Below, piece by piece: positions 1-13,336 of a stretch of DNA of 64,000 nucleotides. Under the pieces are notes generated by a model. It was given only the letters and a program-made list of their open reading frames with translations. It was not told the DNA's origin and ran no database searches. Both the position numbers and the translations under genes were made by a program. The DNA lies in assembly GCA_001599935.1 (NCBI GenBank), contig BCIJ01000004.1:140180-204179 (forward strand), in the 5' to 3' direction. Source of the stretch: Holtermannia corniformis (Eukaryota > Basidiomycota > Tremellomycetes > Holtermanniales). Numbering within the stretch: the stretch's first letter is position 1; every line of letters starts with the position of its first letter.

Positions 1-819
1 CACCACCGTCCGAGACGAGGCCACACAAGTGCAGGCGACCAGAGGTTTCCTTGGCGTGCTTCATCGCCTTGACAATGTTTTCAGTATCTTTGAACTCGTC
101 CTTTTTGATGGCTACGGGCGTGTCAGCTGGGTCCTGGCTGGGCGGCGTTGACCCACTTTGGTCAATCTTGACAATGTCTTGCCAAACGATGCGGCCAGCG
201 CCAATGTTCAAGTGTCTGATGGATATCAGCGATTGCTGATAACCTGTGGAAAGCGGACGGGGTAGTCGTGCTGCGAGCGCGGCTGCTAGCGATGACTGTC
301 GTTCAAGACGCTCGTGTCGTCCCGCAACGCAGCCGCAGGATGCTCAGCCACCCCCCACCCCGTCATCATGACCACACACAATCGTGACGAGACGACTCGA
401 CACTCACCCAACCTCCGAGTTGCCCATCAAGCCCTCCTTGAGCCCAACAGCGAGCCCGTGCGCCTCGAGGGGGACAAAGTTGTGCTTGTCACGGATAGCG
501 TCCATGTGTTCCGTGTTGCCATGGAAGATGGCATTGCCCTTTTCGTTGTCGGAAAGACCCCAGCCATCGTGGACGCTACGTAGGTCAGGCTTATCGCTCG
601 GCGGTGAAGGGGTGAAAGGAGGGAGCGTACATCAAGCAGACCTTCTCTGTTGCGAGTCACGTCAGCATTCTATCGGATGACACAGCCTGGGACATCCTCG
701 GAGGAGCCATTAGCTGTCAGTAAAAGAGACTTACTCTTGACTTGGACGCTGTCGGTCTTGAGCTTTTTGGCGTCAGGCGCTGCCGGCGAAGTCGGGGCGT
801 CACGAGTGGTAGCGGCCAT
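1..819 (-). CDS. gpmI: 2,3-bisphosphoglycerate-independent phosphoglycerate mutase, N-terminal part
   Basis: Cytosolic glycolytic enzyme that interconverts 3- and 2-phosphoglycerate with two bound metal ions (family knowledge). The gene runs off the left edge, so only the 5' exons are present. The start ATG is at 819-817, and a hydrophilic leader of about 30 residues precedes the catalytic domain. A 16-nt exon (646-631) encodes KVCL, the next exon starts at VHDGWG (first metal-binding Asp) and includes GNAIFHGNTEHMD and GLMGNSEVG, and the last visible exon has HLNIGAGR and ends at HLCGLVSDGG. All junctions are GT-AG and keep the frame. The metal-independent class (no dPGM motifs) is clear from these blocks. 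The catalytic Ser of GNSEVG is present. It is in tandem with the catalase gene, 275 bp downstream of that gene's stop. Confidence 0.92.
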
Positions 820-1093
820 GGTGAAAGCTGGTAATCTATCTATTGGTGATCTGCAGTGCTGTACGATGCCGTCTATCTCTATCAAAGAGTTCGTCAAAGG
901 GTGGTAAAGTACGGCTGGGTTGGGAGGCGGGAGCGTCACTGGAAAAAGTCGCGAGCCTACAGAGGACAACGTGGGCGAGCGAGTGGAGGCGAATGCTTGA
1001 CGCCGTGAACAGACAGACATTCTCGCATTGTCAAAGCGGGATGGCAGAGTCACAGCTTGCTTATTAACTAATGCTACAGTACAGTCACCAAGC

Positions 1094-3536
1094 CTAGGCC
1101 GCAATGTGCGACACCTCACGCTCCCAGCATCGGTGCTTTGCCGCCTGCTCGGTAAACTTTTGGATGAACTCGACGGCGAGGCCGACGTTGGGTGCCAAGA
1201 CCACACCATTCTCCGTCACGATATCCTTGCTGTCCTGGACACCGGCAGAGAACTCTCCAGGGAGCACGGTGGTAGCGAGCCAGCCAACAACGTTGCCGGT
1301 CGCACCGATAGCCTTTTGGTGCATGTAGGCTTCGCGACCGGCGTGAACGAGACGACCGTTCTTGAACTTCTTGAGGTAGTCGTCTGATGCACCGCCGAAG
1401 AAGATGATGCCGTCGAAGTGGGTCGAGCGCGAAGTCTCGTATGTGAACTGGGTGTTGACAGTCGTGCCGGAGGCCGATTGGACGTTGCCTGACTTGGGGC
1501 CGACGACCATGGGGATGCAGCCGGCGGCGGTGAACGCAGCCTGAGCGGCGAGAACGGGCTCGAGTTCAAAGCCCTCGGCGACGTACAAGCCGACCTTGCG
1601 ACCGGAAGCGGTGAACACTGTCGAGTCAACTATGACCTTGGACGTATAGCTGAGCACTCACCCTGGCTCTTGCCGGTAACCTGCGAAAGGAACTCGGACT
1701 TCTGGCCGTGGTTAGGACGAACCTCATCCGGGACCGTGACGTTGCCAAAGCCCTCGGCGACCTGGATCGCAAGGTTGTGGTCGATAATGTTGAACCGGTC
1801 GATCATGCGTTGCTGGACCTCGTGTTCCTCGCACTTGCCAAGCTCGAACTGAGCGGCCGAAACAATGTGCTGCTTCTCAACATCCGACATGGAGTTGTAA
1901 AACAGAGTCGCCTGGTTGTAGTGCTCCTGGAACTTGGGTCCGTGCGCGCGCTCGAGTACACCGGCCATGCGAGCCTGGTATGCGACGAAACCGCCGTTCT
2001 GTTCAGGCGTGACCGGGTTCTTGTTGTGCCGGTTCGGGTAGTAGCGGGTACGGTTCGACTTTGAGAACATTTGCATCTGACCGTCCTGGTGGTTGTTGGA
2101 AAAGGGGCACACGGGCCGGTTGATGGGAATGTCGGGGTAGTTGACACCAATACGTGACAACTGCGTGTCCTGGTACGAAAAGTTACGGCCGGCAAGCAGT
2201 GGGTCGTCCGAGTGGTCGATACCGGGCACAATGTGCTGAGTGCAGTACGCGACCTGCTCGACCTCGGTATGGTAGTCGACCGGGTTACGGTTGAGCGTCA
2301 TGGTGCCAATGTTTTGAACGGGCACGAGGTCTTCGGGGATGAGCTTGGTCGAGTCGAGCAAGTCGAAGTCAAACTTGTGCTCGTCCTGCCAATGTCAGCA
2401 CCGTGATGAACTAACTTGGTGAACTCACCTCCTCTGGCACAATCTGCACACCGAGCTCCCACTTGGGGTACGCGCCCGCCTCAATCGCATCGTACAAGTC
2501 ACGGCGGTGGAAGTCGGGGTCCTGGCCGTTGAGCTTGAGCGCCTCGTCCCAGACGAGCGAGTGCGTGCCGAGGTGCGGGGTCCAGTGGAACTTGACAAAG
2601 TGGCTCTTGCCCTCGTCGTTGATGAGACGGAACGAGTGCACGCCGAAGCCCTGCATGTGGCGGAACGAGCGGGGGATCGTGCGGTCGGAAAGCGCCCACA
2701 TGTGCATGGCCGACGACTCGGGTGAAAGACCCATCCAATCCCAAGCGTTGTCATGCGCAGTCTGCGCTTGCGGAATCTCGTTGTGGGGCTCGGGCTGCGA
2801 CTGTCAGCGACATCTTTGGATGACGCGGGCACACACCTTGACCGCATGAATAAGGTCGACGAACTTGATAGCGTCTTGAACAAAGAAGATGGGAATGTTG
2901 TTGCCAACCAAGTCCCAGTTGCCCTCGTCGGTATAGAACCGCACGGCGAAACCACGAACGTCGCGAACAGTATCGGCAGAGCCACGCGAACCCATCCTGA
3001 GTAAATCAGCTCTGTTCGAATCGGGACCGGTATCGATCTGCAGCAGGCACGCCACGACTTACACGGTGCTGAATCGCAGGAAGACTGGGGTCGTACGCGA
3101 AGTGTCGGTCAGGATACCGGCCTTTGTGAACTCGGGGATCGCGGTGTGCAGCTTGAACTCGCCGTGCGCAGCGGCACCTCGAGCGTGCACGACACGCTCT
3201 GGGATCCGCTCATGGTCAAAGTGGCCCACCTGTATAAATCAGCTGTGATCCGATGGGTGGCGCGTCGACTACTCACCTTCTCACGCAGGTGGAAATCGTT
3301 GATCACGGTCGGACCGCGAGCACCAGCACGCAGTGATCGGTCCGTGTCCTCGACCTTGAGACCAGAGTACGTCGTCAAAGGCGTCTTGTCAGAGGCCCCG
3401 ATCGTGAACTCGTCGAGCTGCCTCTTCTTGGCATTGCCGACGGTCGATGAGAGGACTGTCATGGTCAGTCGAGCTTGACGTTGGACAAATATCACCCACC
3501 CTTTTCTGAAGCGTTGTGTACTGCCTGTGCTGCCAT
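1094..3536 (-). CDS. Large-subunit catalase with C-terminal DJ-1/PfpI-like domain
   Basis: Heme catalase (2 H2O2 to O2 and water) of the large-subunit clade. I chose the ATG at 3536 because [12 protein letters not shown] splices (GT-AG, phase 1) onto [13 protein letters not shown]. Family blocks follow in order: the distal His segment ([12 protein letters not shown]), [40 protein letters not shown], and the proximal heme Tyr in [13 protein letters not shown] near 2180. After the catalase core a separate domain (about 1657-1103) begins [13 protein letters not shown] and reads as the flavodoxin/DJ-1-like C-terminal domain found only in large catalases. At least six short introns are present. 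No peroxisomal C-terminal tripeptide is seen (ends HIAA), so a cytosolic or secreted location is possible. Length is about 700 residues, as expected for the clade. Confidence 0.93.
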
Positions 3537-3894
3537 TGTTGGGGTTGGTAAGCTGACGATCGTCGCCGTGCTCGAGTACTTGACCGGGTCCGGTGATGCG
3601 AGTGGCGAGACTCACCAGCCAATCGCATCGTCCACGTTTGCCTCCACCACCGTCATCACCAGTTCCCGCAGCGCGGACCAGGGCCGATCGCCGGATGCAC
3701 GCGGGCCATCGTGAGTAACGCTCGGACGCAATCTCCGAGCCGGCATTTGCTCAGCAGATCGAGTTAGTGGCAAACAGTGCGCTTTGGTAGTCAGCGGCGA
3801 CTGAGTGAGCTCGATTTGGTAAGTCGATCCGAGAACGGGAGCGGCCGTGGGGAATGGCCGGTGACTAAAGATTCCTGACCGAATCAAAAAGAAA
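3537..3894. other. Intergenic, catalase upstream region
   Basis: About 360 bp between the catalase start and the tRNA-His 3' end. It should hold the catalase promoter. No convincing TATA box or other gene was seen. A T-run on the minus strand at about 3885-3893 serves as the Pol III terminator of the tRNA. Confidence 0.5.
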
Positions 3895-3965
3895 TGTTCC
3901 TGGCGTGAATCGAACACGCGTCAACAGCGCCACAAGCTGGTATGCTACCCCTACACCACAGAAAC
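3895..3965 (-). tRNA. tRNA-His (GTG)
   Basis: A 71-nt intronless tRNA including discriminator. The acceptor stem GTTTCTG pairs with CAGGAAC (one G-U pair), the anticodon stem CAGC/GCTG closes the loop TTGTGGC with anticodon GTG, and the T arm is GCGTG-TTCGATT-CACGC. The discriminator is A, as in eukaryotic tRNA-His. A TTTCTTTTT tract follows immediately as the Pol III terminator. A second, nearly identical copy lies on the opposite strand at 5873; the two differ in compensated acceptor-stem positions (T-G and T-A against C-G pairs). Confidence 0.93.
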
Positions 3966-4179
3966 CTATACAGGTTCCCCATAAAATATTTATTTGTTTG
4001 ACGTGCACACATAATATATATCACTTGAGTTGCACCTTAGTGACACTCTTCTTGATAATGCACACGAGCAGTTCGAGCTGCTTGCATCTGTGCTTCTGCC
4101 TGGTCATCTGAACATTCTGCTCTAGGACTTGATCCTGCTCTTGCGCTGCTTTGATCCGCGTCTTCAATGTATGCGCGTT

Positions 4180-5092
4180 TCAGAGTCACCAAGTCAAAAC
4201 CAGACTCGAGCCGGGATAACGCAGAGGAAAGACGGACGAGACCAAGAGACAATATGGCCAACCTGCTCCAATAGGAGATTGGCCAGATCAAAAAGGCAAA
4301 GGGCGATCCAACCGAGCTCATGGCCAAGAAGCAACAGTTTGACAAGACGATTGCAGAGCAGACATCAGAGGTCGCGAGGCTCGCCAAGTTGCGTGATCTC
4401 TCAAAGCGGGCGCGATGGGTAACTTGGTGCTTGAAGACTGCTGTGTGTCGACGATCGAGGTGGGTTCTTTGACGGCCTCAGCAAGCGGAGCTTGCTCCAT
4501 TCTGCTGGGTGACCTACTAGCCTCACGCCGCTCGGCTGACCCCACAGGACGAAGCCCCCTATCTGCGCGTATACCACTCAGAACCCAACCACAACCGGCC
4601 TCCAACCCGAAGACAAATCATCCGGCATCATCTCGCACCACGAAGTGCTCGCCAGGCTCGAAGCGTACGATACCGAACGCGGCGTCAAGAATTCAGGCCA
4701 CCGCGGCTTCTTCGTGACCGGCGGTGGCGTCGACTTCAGCCAGCTGATCAACTACGGTGTGGACTTTTTGCGCAAGCGCCAGTTCAAAAAGGTCATGACG
4801 CCGTTCATGATGCGGCACGAGGTTATGGCGCAGACGGCGCAATTGAGTGATTTTGACGAGGAGTTGTACAAGGTGTGTGCGAGCGCGAGCGTAGCGGGCA
4901 GCATGCACAGGTTTTGACCTGAAGCGTCCAGCCATCCACGCTCTGCCGTGGTATTACCAGCCTGAGCTTGACTGATACATGCAGGTCACCGGCGCCTCGG
5001 GAGGACAAGACCTAATCGCGACTTCGGAACAGCCCATCTCGGCCTTCCACTCGGACGAGAGCATCGAGCCAAAGAACTTGCCCATCAGGTCG
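4180..5092 (+). pseudogene. Seryl-tRNA synthetase fragment, unprocessed and frameshifted
   Basis: This is a decayed internal piece of a cytosolic seryl-tRNA synthetase gene. Recognisable blocks in order are the coiled-coil arm (KKAKGDPTELMAKKQQFD, about 4290), KAGAMGNLV (about 4406), HHEVLARLEAYDTERGVK (about 4637), INYGVDFLRKR and FDEELYK, then after an intron (VTG...) LIATSEQPISAFHSDE and EPKNLPIR ending near 5090. Homology starts after the N-terminus and stops before motifs 2 and 3 of the class II active site, so the gene is truncated at both ends. At least two indels break the frame (about 4395 and 4590). Introns are still present at family-like places, so this is a genomic duplication, not a retrocopy. 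It sits between two divergent tRNA-His genes. A TAG at 4269 may be just a splice acceptor. Confidence 0.8.
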
Positions 5093-5872
5093 GTCACCCC
5101 TTTCCTCTTTCCAATTGCAATCTTGGTTCAGTTCGCATTATGGGCACCTTCGGCACCAGGGACTAATCAAACGTTAGAAGATCTTGCGATCTTTAAAACT
5201 TGATACCCTGGTGCTAAAGGGCGACTCAGCTGAGCCACTTGGCGCTTGCGCTGCGCGTTTGCTTCAGGATCTTCTGTCCGCTTGAACTCGCGTCGTACGT
5301 CGCCCGCTGCGAGTCGCGATTCGTCGTCGTTCGTGCGAGCCAAGTGCTCTCGGGAGGCCAGTGGTCCCGAACAGGGCAAGGCAAAAGAGGCCCGTAGCGC
5401 CAGAGGCGGAGGAGGCCGCCGCGGATCTGCGCATGGAGACGACAAGGCGACCAACCTGGCTCAAACGCTGACCTTCGAGAACCTTCTTAAACGTCTGTGT
5501 CGGAACCGGCACGAGTGAATCTGTTGCGGCCGTGATCCGACGGGTGGTGTGGCGGTTATACGGCGTACACGCTGCAGCTGGTGTTACACATGGTGTCTGA
5601 TTATGGTCACCTGAAGACTTGCTGCTCGCCCCGCTTGTGAGCATCTAGTCGTCTGGCCCCAGCTATCGGTCATACCAAGTCTTCCGATCGGCAGTGTCAT
5701 GCGTCGAACATGGGACGTCGAACGTGACTTGCTGAAGCTGACTCCTTGTGGCTGTGAGCGACTCGATTGGCTCCCGGACAGTTGACTAACGACGAGCGCA
5801 GATGTGTTGTTTGCCCCTTTATAACCAAAAGCACACATTTTCCCTATTGTCTCATTTAGGGCCCTTGTAAGG
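5093..5872. other. Non-coding stretch with hairpin
   Basis: No gene was recognised in about 780 bp between the seryl-tRNA synthetase remnant and the second tRNA-His. Both strands carry only short open frames of low plausibility. The one clear structure is the long hairpin at 5153-5214. Confidence 0.5.
5153..5214. repeat. 62-nt imperfect palindrome / hairpin
   Basis: The outer arms GCACCAGGG (start 5153) and CCCTGGTGC (end 5214) are perfect 9-bp complements. An inner stem AGATC/GATCT closes a TTGC loop (about 5178-5193), and ATCAA/TTGAT pair between them. The arms are interrupted by a few mismatches. It lies directly after the pseudogene. It could be a remnant of a tRNA-like or MITE-like sequence, or a hairpin RNA; nothing in it decides between these. 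Confidence 0.6.
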
Positions 5873-5943
5873 GTTTCCGTGGTGTAGGGGTAGCATACCA
5901 GCTTGTGGCGCTGTTGACGCGTGTTCGATTCACGCCGGGAACA
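5873..5943 (+). tRNA. tRNA-His (GTG), second copy
   Basis: 71 nt, intronless. The acceptor stem GTTTCCG/CGGGAAC is fully paired, the anticodon loop TTGTGGC gives GTG, the T arm is GCGTG/CACGC and the discriminator is A. A TTTCTTTTTT terminator follows at 5944. Apart from acceptor-stem changes it is identical to the copy at 3895-3965, but the 5' flanks differ, so only the gene body is duplicated. Confidence 0.94.
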
Positions 5944-6861
5944 TTTCTTTTTTGCGCGTTGCCTGCTCCGTCCTCTGTTTCCCTATTGACCCGGTCGCCT
6001 GCCTTGCGTACGGTAGCGCGGGAGTCTCGCCACTTCCTGACACTCCTTTCACAATCCCCGTCTTGACGGAGGTAGGGTTGCCACGTCGCTCCGTGGCACC
6101 ACGCTCTAGGGATTGTGTTTTTGTGTCTGGCCCAAAGGCGATTTGAGTGAACGACTCTTTTGTATAGCTTTGTTGCGCTGTTGCGCTGTTTTCTAATGTA
6201 TCCGGTCATCAAAGCTGCGGACTGAAGTCGGTGGTTATTGATCACTACTGCCCTACACGAGTGACTCCGGCCGGCGGTGATGCTGCTTCCAGTGGCGTTT
6301 GGGAGACACCTCTAGCAAGCGCTGTGGATGTGTACTGGACGTGGTCTTACTCGTGATTATACCGTCGTCAGCTTGCCGTCGGCGCAGATGACGCCGCTTG
6401 AAGGACACATCGCAGATGTCTATTGCCCGATGGCGTGGTGCGGACTGATGCGACTTCGTGAGATCCGAGGGTCATACACTATTGACTCGTTGATCGCTGC
6501 GTTCTTTTGTTCCTCTTGTAGATCGTAGGCGCACAGTGAGCGCTGCCTGGACGGACAGATTGGCAAGAACGTCACCTTGACAGGACAGGTCCAGCGGTGA
6601 GCGATGCGCGCCAACGCTGGGCATGCCGTCTATGGGCCTGGCAAGGTTCACCCACTCTTTTGCGTCTGAGCCACAAATCATGCAAAAGCCTGACAGCTAC
6701 AGCTTTTCTCGTACGCAATCTGTCGCGAGGGTTGTCTTGGTTGCGATCATCTCGATCAATCACTTGCAATGCGATGACCGATGGCTGATGTAAGCAATGA
6801 TGCGATGAGGGCGTCGTGTCCACAACTCGATCGTGTCCGATACATACAGATCCGTGCTTGT
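5944..6861. other. Intergenic region, no gene seen
   Basis: About 900 bp between the tRNA terminator and the steryl-glucosidase stop codon. Only short open frames without recognisable similarity or splice logic are present. It presumably holds the 3' end of the glucosidase transcript. Confidence 0.45.
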
Positions 6862-9645
6862 CTACATTACAACACACTCGCCGGGACAAATATCGAGCCA
6901 ACTGCCGCCTAGGGCTTCAGCGTCTTTTTCCCAGGCCATCGCGCCTCCCTTGCGCTTGACGGTGATCTGAACCGTGGTCGCACCAGCAAGCGGGGGCTTG
7001 TACCACCACTTGAGCGTCTGACCCTGTGTCTCCCATCTCCCCGTTGACACTGTCACATCGAGATCCAGAACCGGCGAGGCGACCCGAGATGTTGGGGTAC
7101 CCGGTGCCGATTCGTTATTGAGTAGGCTCGCCTTGGAGTTGGCGAGCGAGCGAGAGACGTAGTCGTCGAGCTCACTGTCGCGCTGACCTAGCGAAGCGGC
7201 ATAGTGCACGTAGGGTAGGTAGATCTCGGTCATGATCTCTTCACTTGCTTGGTCCTCGGCCGTCACATCGACAGTCAGCTTGAACGTCGACGTCTTGATG
7301 TCGAAATCGAGTTGCTTGGGGCGGCCGACGGTTGCGACGGGGAAGGGGCGACAGAAAGCACCAATAGCGCGAGCTCCGTCAAGTAGCAATGCCGGGGAAA
7401 TCTGTCCCGCCGCGATAGCCTCGGGTGAGACGTCTTTAGACGTCACTCGCGCCTTGGTCGACACGGCCAGCGTCGTCGAAGACGGATAGGCGGACGACGT
7501 CATGGAGAAACCATCCCTTTCACCCGCGGGTTCACCACTGGGAATCAGTGCTTGGTCGTCTGAACTCCACAGAGACAGATCCTCGCCGTTCCTACATTAT
7601 CAGCCAAATCCAGTTGACAGCGGGTACTCACCATCGATCACTCCACTGGTGAGAGTGGTCCGGGCAGTACGTCCAGACTGTCCAGTTGAGGACGTTTGGT
7701 CCGTCGGCCGCATTCAGGCTACAGTCGAGTGCGCGTTGCTGAGCTCCATAATCGCCCTTGTACTTGCCATTGTCGGTGTATCCGTACGATCGTTTGCCAT
7801 CCTGGGCGTGTCAGCAACGCTCACGAGCGTAGCGGTACCCACCATATCGTACGGGATGCCAATCTCGCCAATCAGCGTCGGGAAAGCACCGATTATCTCG
7901 GTATCCTGCTGCAAGATCCCGAGTTGCGACTGGATGGAAGCCCGAATCGCCGTCTCGCCAATTTTGACGGCCTGGAGGACGCTCCAGTACTTGCCCCGCA
8001 AAACGCCGAGCGCGTCGGCGTTGAACCAGTTCCAGTGCTTGGTGATCAACGTCAAGCCGTCATAGTAGTGCGGGGCACTGCACGCGCGAGACTGCAAGTG
8101 TGATTTGGGCAGGGCAGGCGGTTGTTTGAATACTGGCGGTTGGATAAAATGGATGGCCTCGGGATGGTGGCGGCGAACGGCGGATGCGTACTCGAGCCAG
8201 TGGAGACGCCAGTGGAACGCAACGTAGTCTACAGGCTCGTGGTCTGGGTTCGAAGGGATCGAGGCAAAGTACTCTGCGTCCAGCACGGCAGTCGTCTCGG
8301 GATTCCACACGCCGTGCTCGCCCCAGACTGGTGGTCAGTCATGTTCCCAGCTTGATAAAGAGCTTACTGCACGTGCCGAGTTTCCACTCATCACCCCTCG
8401 TCCAGCCCCACTTGCCACCGCCTCGCGTCGCCTCTTCCTCCGGCTTGAGCCACAAGCGTGTCCCTTGCGGGTCCAGCACGACTTTACCAGCCTTTGTAGG
8501 TCCCAGAGCTCCAAAGTCCCAATTATCGACCTCGACGGCCATGCCCATGCCCAGCTTGAAGCCGTCATACGCCGTCGGTGTCGGTCCTTTTTTCAACGCC
8601 TGCGTCTTTGGCAACTCTGTGACATTGTGATGGCCGATCAAGCCTTCGCTCGGCTCGTTCATAGAGTCCCAACCGATGACACAGACGTCATAGAGCACTT
8701 CTGGTGACTCCTTGATCCGCTTGGCGAGTTCTGCCACGGCGCCGATAAAGTGGTCTTGCAGGTAGGTCTGAATGTTGACGCCGTCAATGATACATTTGGG
8801 AGCATAGTCCTTGCCGCCGTAGAACAGGGTGAAGACGGTCTGTGATACGAGACGGGTATAGTTTGTTGACCATAGCATGGAAGGGGTACTGGCGGGATCG
8901 GGGGCGGAGGGCGAGGGGTACTCGCAGTACACGATGGCCGATGTCGTGGTCGTAATGTTGCGCGGATCGATCCCGCACGCATACAGCGTCCAGAGAGGAG
9001 CACCAGAGCCGCCAGAGAACCTCGACCACTACAGACGTCAACACGGCTGAGAGCTCGTCCAGTCTACGTACCACATCCTGGTGCGGATCCATAAAGACCT
9101 GGGTTCGTTAGCAGGTGGTCATACCAGCGCACTGAACGCACTCTGAAGCCATACTCTTTGCACTTTACGAGGACCTGGATGATATAGTCCATGTGCTCAT
9201 AGTCAAACTTGCCACTGTCGGATCCTCAGCACATCGCACACACCGCCATCACTCACGGTCCCTCATGCTCCAACGCCTCCCACGTAAAGACGTAGCGAAG
9301 CATGTTATAGCCCCATGCTCGCAGTCTAGCCAAGTGTACCTACGCGCAGTCAGCATACAAGGAAGCCAACAGTCCCGCAAAACCCACATCCGCACTCCCA
9401 TCTTCGAGATCGAGAGGCTGACCGCCGAACCAGTTGTTCGACCCGCCGGCTTCCGCTTCCTCCCAGAAGCCCTCGAGCCGCTCTCCAGGCTGATGGGCCG
9501 GGGCTTTCGTCGAGCCCGAGAGGTTGACACCGCGCAGGAGGACTGCACGACCATGCACGTCCCGGAAGTGGAGCGAGTCGGCGTGGATGTATTCTGGCGG
9601 GACCGAGTTGCCTGTGACGGGCGAGAGGGCAGGCGTGGGCGACAT
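6862..9645 (-). CDS. Steryl-beta-glucosidase / EGCrP2-type GH5 glycosidase
   Basis: Retaining glycoside hydrolase of family GH5 that in Cryptococcus removes glucose from ergosteryl-glucoside (EGCrP2/Sgl1). Start ATG at 9645 (MSPTPALSP); an upstream in-frame codon at 9681 is TTG. Domain order: HFRDVHGRAVLLRGVNLSG, then WGYNMLRYVFTWEA, MDPHQDVWSR (about 9090), the acid/base Glu in GWDSMNEPSEG (about 8660), and the nucleophile Glu in LIGEIGIPYDM (about 7880). After these comes NWTVWTYC and a C-terminal beta-sandwich-like domain ending GECVVM. Several short introns interrupt it. Length, about 800 residues, fits the fungal family. No signal peptide is seen, which agrees with an intracellular lipid-processing role. 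Sterol-glucoside against glucosylceramide specificity cannot be read from sequence alone. Confidence 0.9.
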
Positions 9646-9859
9646 GGTACGCTGGTGGTGCTCTCCGACGCTGTCAAACAACGCCGTCGTGCAATCGTCC
9701 CACCCAGTCGCGCGTCAGGCGACGTCGACGATCCCGATGATTTGCCGGCTCGTGGCACACTGCGCAGCCATCGAATGCATCCAGTCTCGAACAACTTCAA
9801 TGTCATCTCTGCTCTCTGCTTCTTTACTCTCCGGTCATCTGGATCGCACACGTAAACGC

Positions 9860-11404
<1,545 letters not shown>

Positions 11405-11841
11405 GATGGGCTGCGGGTGATAGTGAGTGGATGCTGTGGGATCGACGGTGAGGTCGATGCGGAGGAGAGCTGAAGGGGGCGGCGTTCTGGCTGGTGCGAG
11501 TCGTAATGCTCCCGCATGTGGCAGGTGATGTCATGTGATCCAACGGAGGGTTTATCCTCGACCGTGGCGAACGGACGCCATCTCGGATGGCAGGCTAGGC
11601 CTTTGGTGAGCGTAAAGGTGTAATGAGAAAGGTGTTTGGGCCGCATGAGGATAACATTGGGCTAGTGGAAGGACTGGAACGTAAGCGGTCGCTGATTGGA
11701 GTGGCTGACCCCGAGCGGCAGAATAGGATTCTAGCATTCTGTAGTGATACATTGCGAGGGGTGCGGCTACGGATACAGTAACTGAGTCGAGATACTAGAG
11801 CGGTGCGATACGATAAACCAGTGACAACAGCCCGCGTCGGT
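11405..11841. other. Intergenic region
   Basis: 437 bp holding the promoter side of the protease gene and the 3' side of the ribonucleotide reductase gene. No additional gene was seen on either strand. Confidence 0.5.
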
Positions 11842-13336
11842 CTAAAAGTCCGCGTCGGTCGCAAATCGGAATTGTCCCGCCGGCTCGTCTGGCCGTACAG
11901 AGACGTTGGGCTTTTGATACGATGATACGCGCGACTCGAAAAAGTCTGGCGAACGAGCAGGTCAATGACAGCCATGTCCATGCTGTGTAAGACGCACTGG
12001 CTTTGCCTTGGAGCGAGATGAGCTCCATCCACTCGAAAGGGTTGGTGGCGCGGTAGATCTTGGGATAGCCAAGCGCTTGCACCAGGCGATCGGCCACAAA
12101 CTCGATATACTGGCCCATGAGCTATCTCTCGTCAGCCTCCTCTAACTTGGTCGTGCGAAGCCCAACGCACCGCAGCGTTGATCCCAATCAGCGCACAGGG
12201 CAACGCGTCACACAAAAACTCCTTCTCGATCCTGACCGCCTCCTCGACAATCTCCCGCACCTCGTATTCTGCGCACCGATGATGCAGGTGATCATACATT
12301 AGGCAAGCGAAATCCGTGTGCGTGCCTTCGTCGCGCGAGATGAGTTCGTTGGAGAATGTGAGGCCCGGCATGAGGCCGCGTTTCTTGAGCCAGAAGATGG
12401 CGGCGAAGGAGCCGCTGAAGAAGATGCCTTCGACGCAGGCGAAAGCTACGAGTCGTGTCCGGAAGGGCTGAGCGGAGTCAGCAAACCTTGTCGAGTTTGG
12501 CGGTAAGCTCACCAGCTCTGGTGTAATCCACTTCAAAGCCCAATGCGCCTTCTTCTGAATCGCAGGTACTATTCAAATCAGCTTCCCCAACTGAATTGAC
12601 CGACGGAACTCACTCCGATCAATCGCTTCGAACAACTCGCGCTTCTCCTCGCTGCCCCTCACATACGTATCAATCAAGAGACTATACGTCTCCGAGTGCA
12701 CATTCTCCATCATTGCCTGAAACGCATAGAAGCACCGAGCCTCGGCGCATTGGACCTCAAGCGCAAACTGCGAAATCAGGTTTTCTGCTGATAGTCAGCC
12801 TCGGTAATAAAGTGTGTAGGCTCGAACACCAACCTCCGACGATGCCATCACTGGCCGCGAAGAACGCTAGTATTCCTATGAAATGTCAGATTGGTATGGA
12901 AGGACCGAGAGCCGTGCTCACGCGTGATGAAATATCTCTCTCCGTCGGTCAAACTCTCAAAGTCTCTGACATCATATTGCAAGTTGATCTCCTCGGCGGT
13001 CCAATTACTATCACGATCAGCCAGTGTCTCCTTGAACTGGTAGAGCACTGACCTCGCTTGTGCCGCCTTGTACGCAGACCAGATCTAGGCGACAGTCAGC
13101 ACTGTGTGCAAGCAATATCACTCGCAACACACATCATGATAGCGGATGGGGAACAGCACGAAGCGTGATGAGCTCTCCTGCAGGATCTCTTCATCTGCCT
13201 CTTCGGGGAATCGTCTTGCCTCTAGCTTCTTCTCTGTGAGGCTTGCGATCTTGTTCTTGGGTGATGTGGAACACTCTGCAAGATGACTCTCGACTAGCGA
13301 CAGCTGGGCCAGAGTCGCAGCTGTTTGATCGACCAT
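11842..13336 (-). CDS. RNR2: Ribonucleoside-diphosphate reductase small subunit (R2)
   Basis: R2 carries the di-iron tyrosyl radical needed to make dNTPs. Start ATG 13336 ([11 protein letters not shown]). Family blocks are [11 protein letters not shown], then a short exon with [29 protein letters not shown], the iron ligands in [11 protein letters not shown] and [17 protein letters not shown], the helix [23 protein letters not shown], and [19 protein letters not shown] with the last Glu/His ligands. The C-terminus after a final intron ends FATDADF, the tail that docks into the large subunit. At least seven short introns split it. A TATAAAG on the same strand at 13422-13416, 80 nt upstream of the ATG, is a likely TATA box. 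It is divergently arranged with mitochondrial IF-2. Confidence 0.94.

Noticed and set aside
4266..4272. Premature stop TAG as proof of pseudogene decay
   Set aside because: It can equally be a splice acceptor. The pseudogene call rests on the two frameshifts and missing ends instead.
5150..5245. A third tRNA gene (A-box-like TGGCTCAGCTG on the minus strand next to the hairpin)
   Set aside because: No B box and no cloverleaf could be formed.
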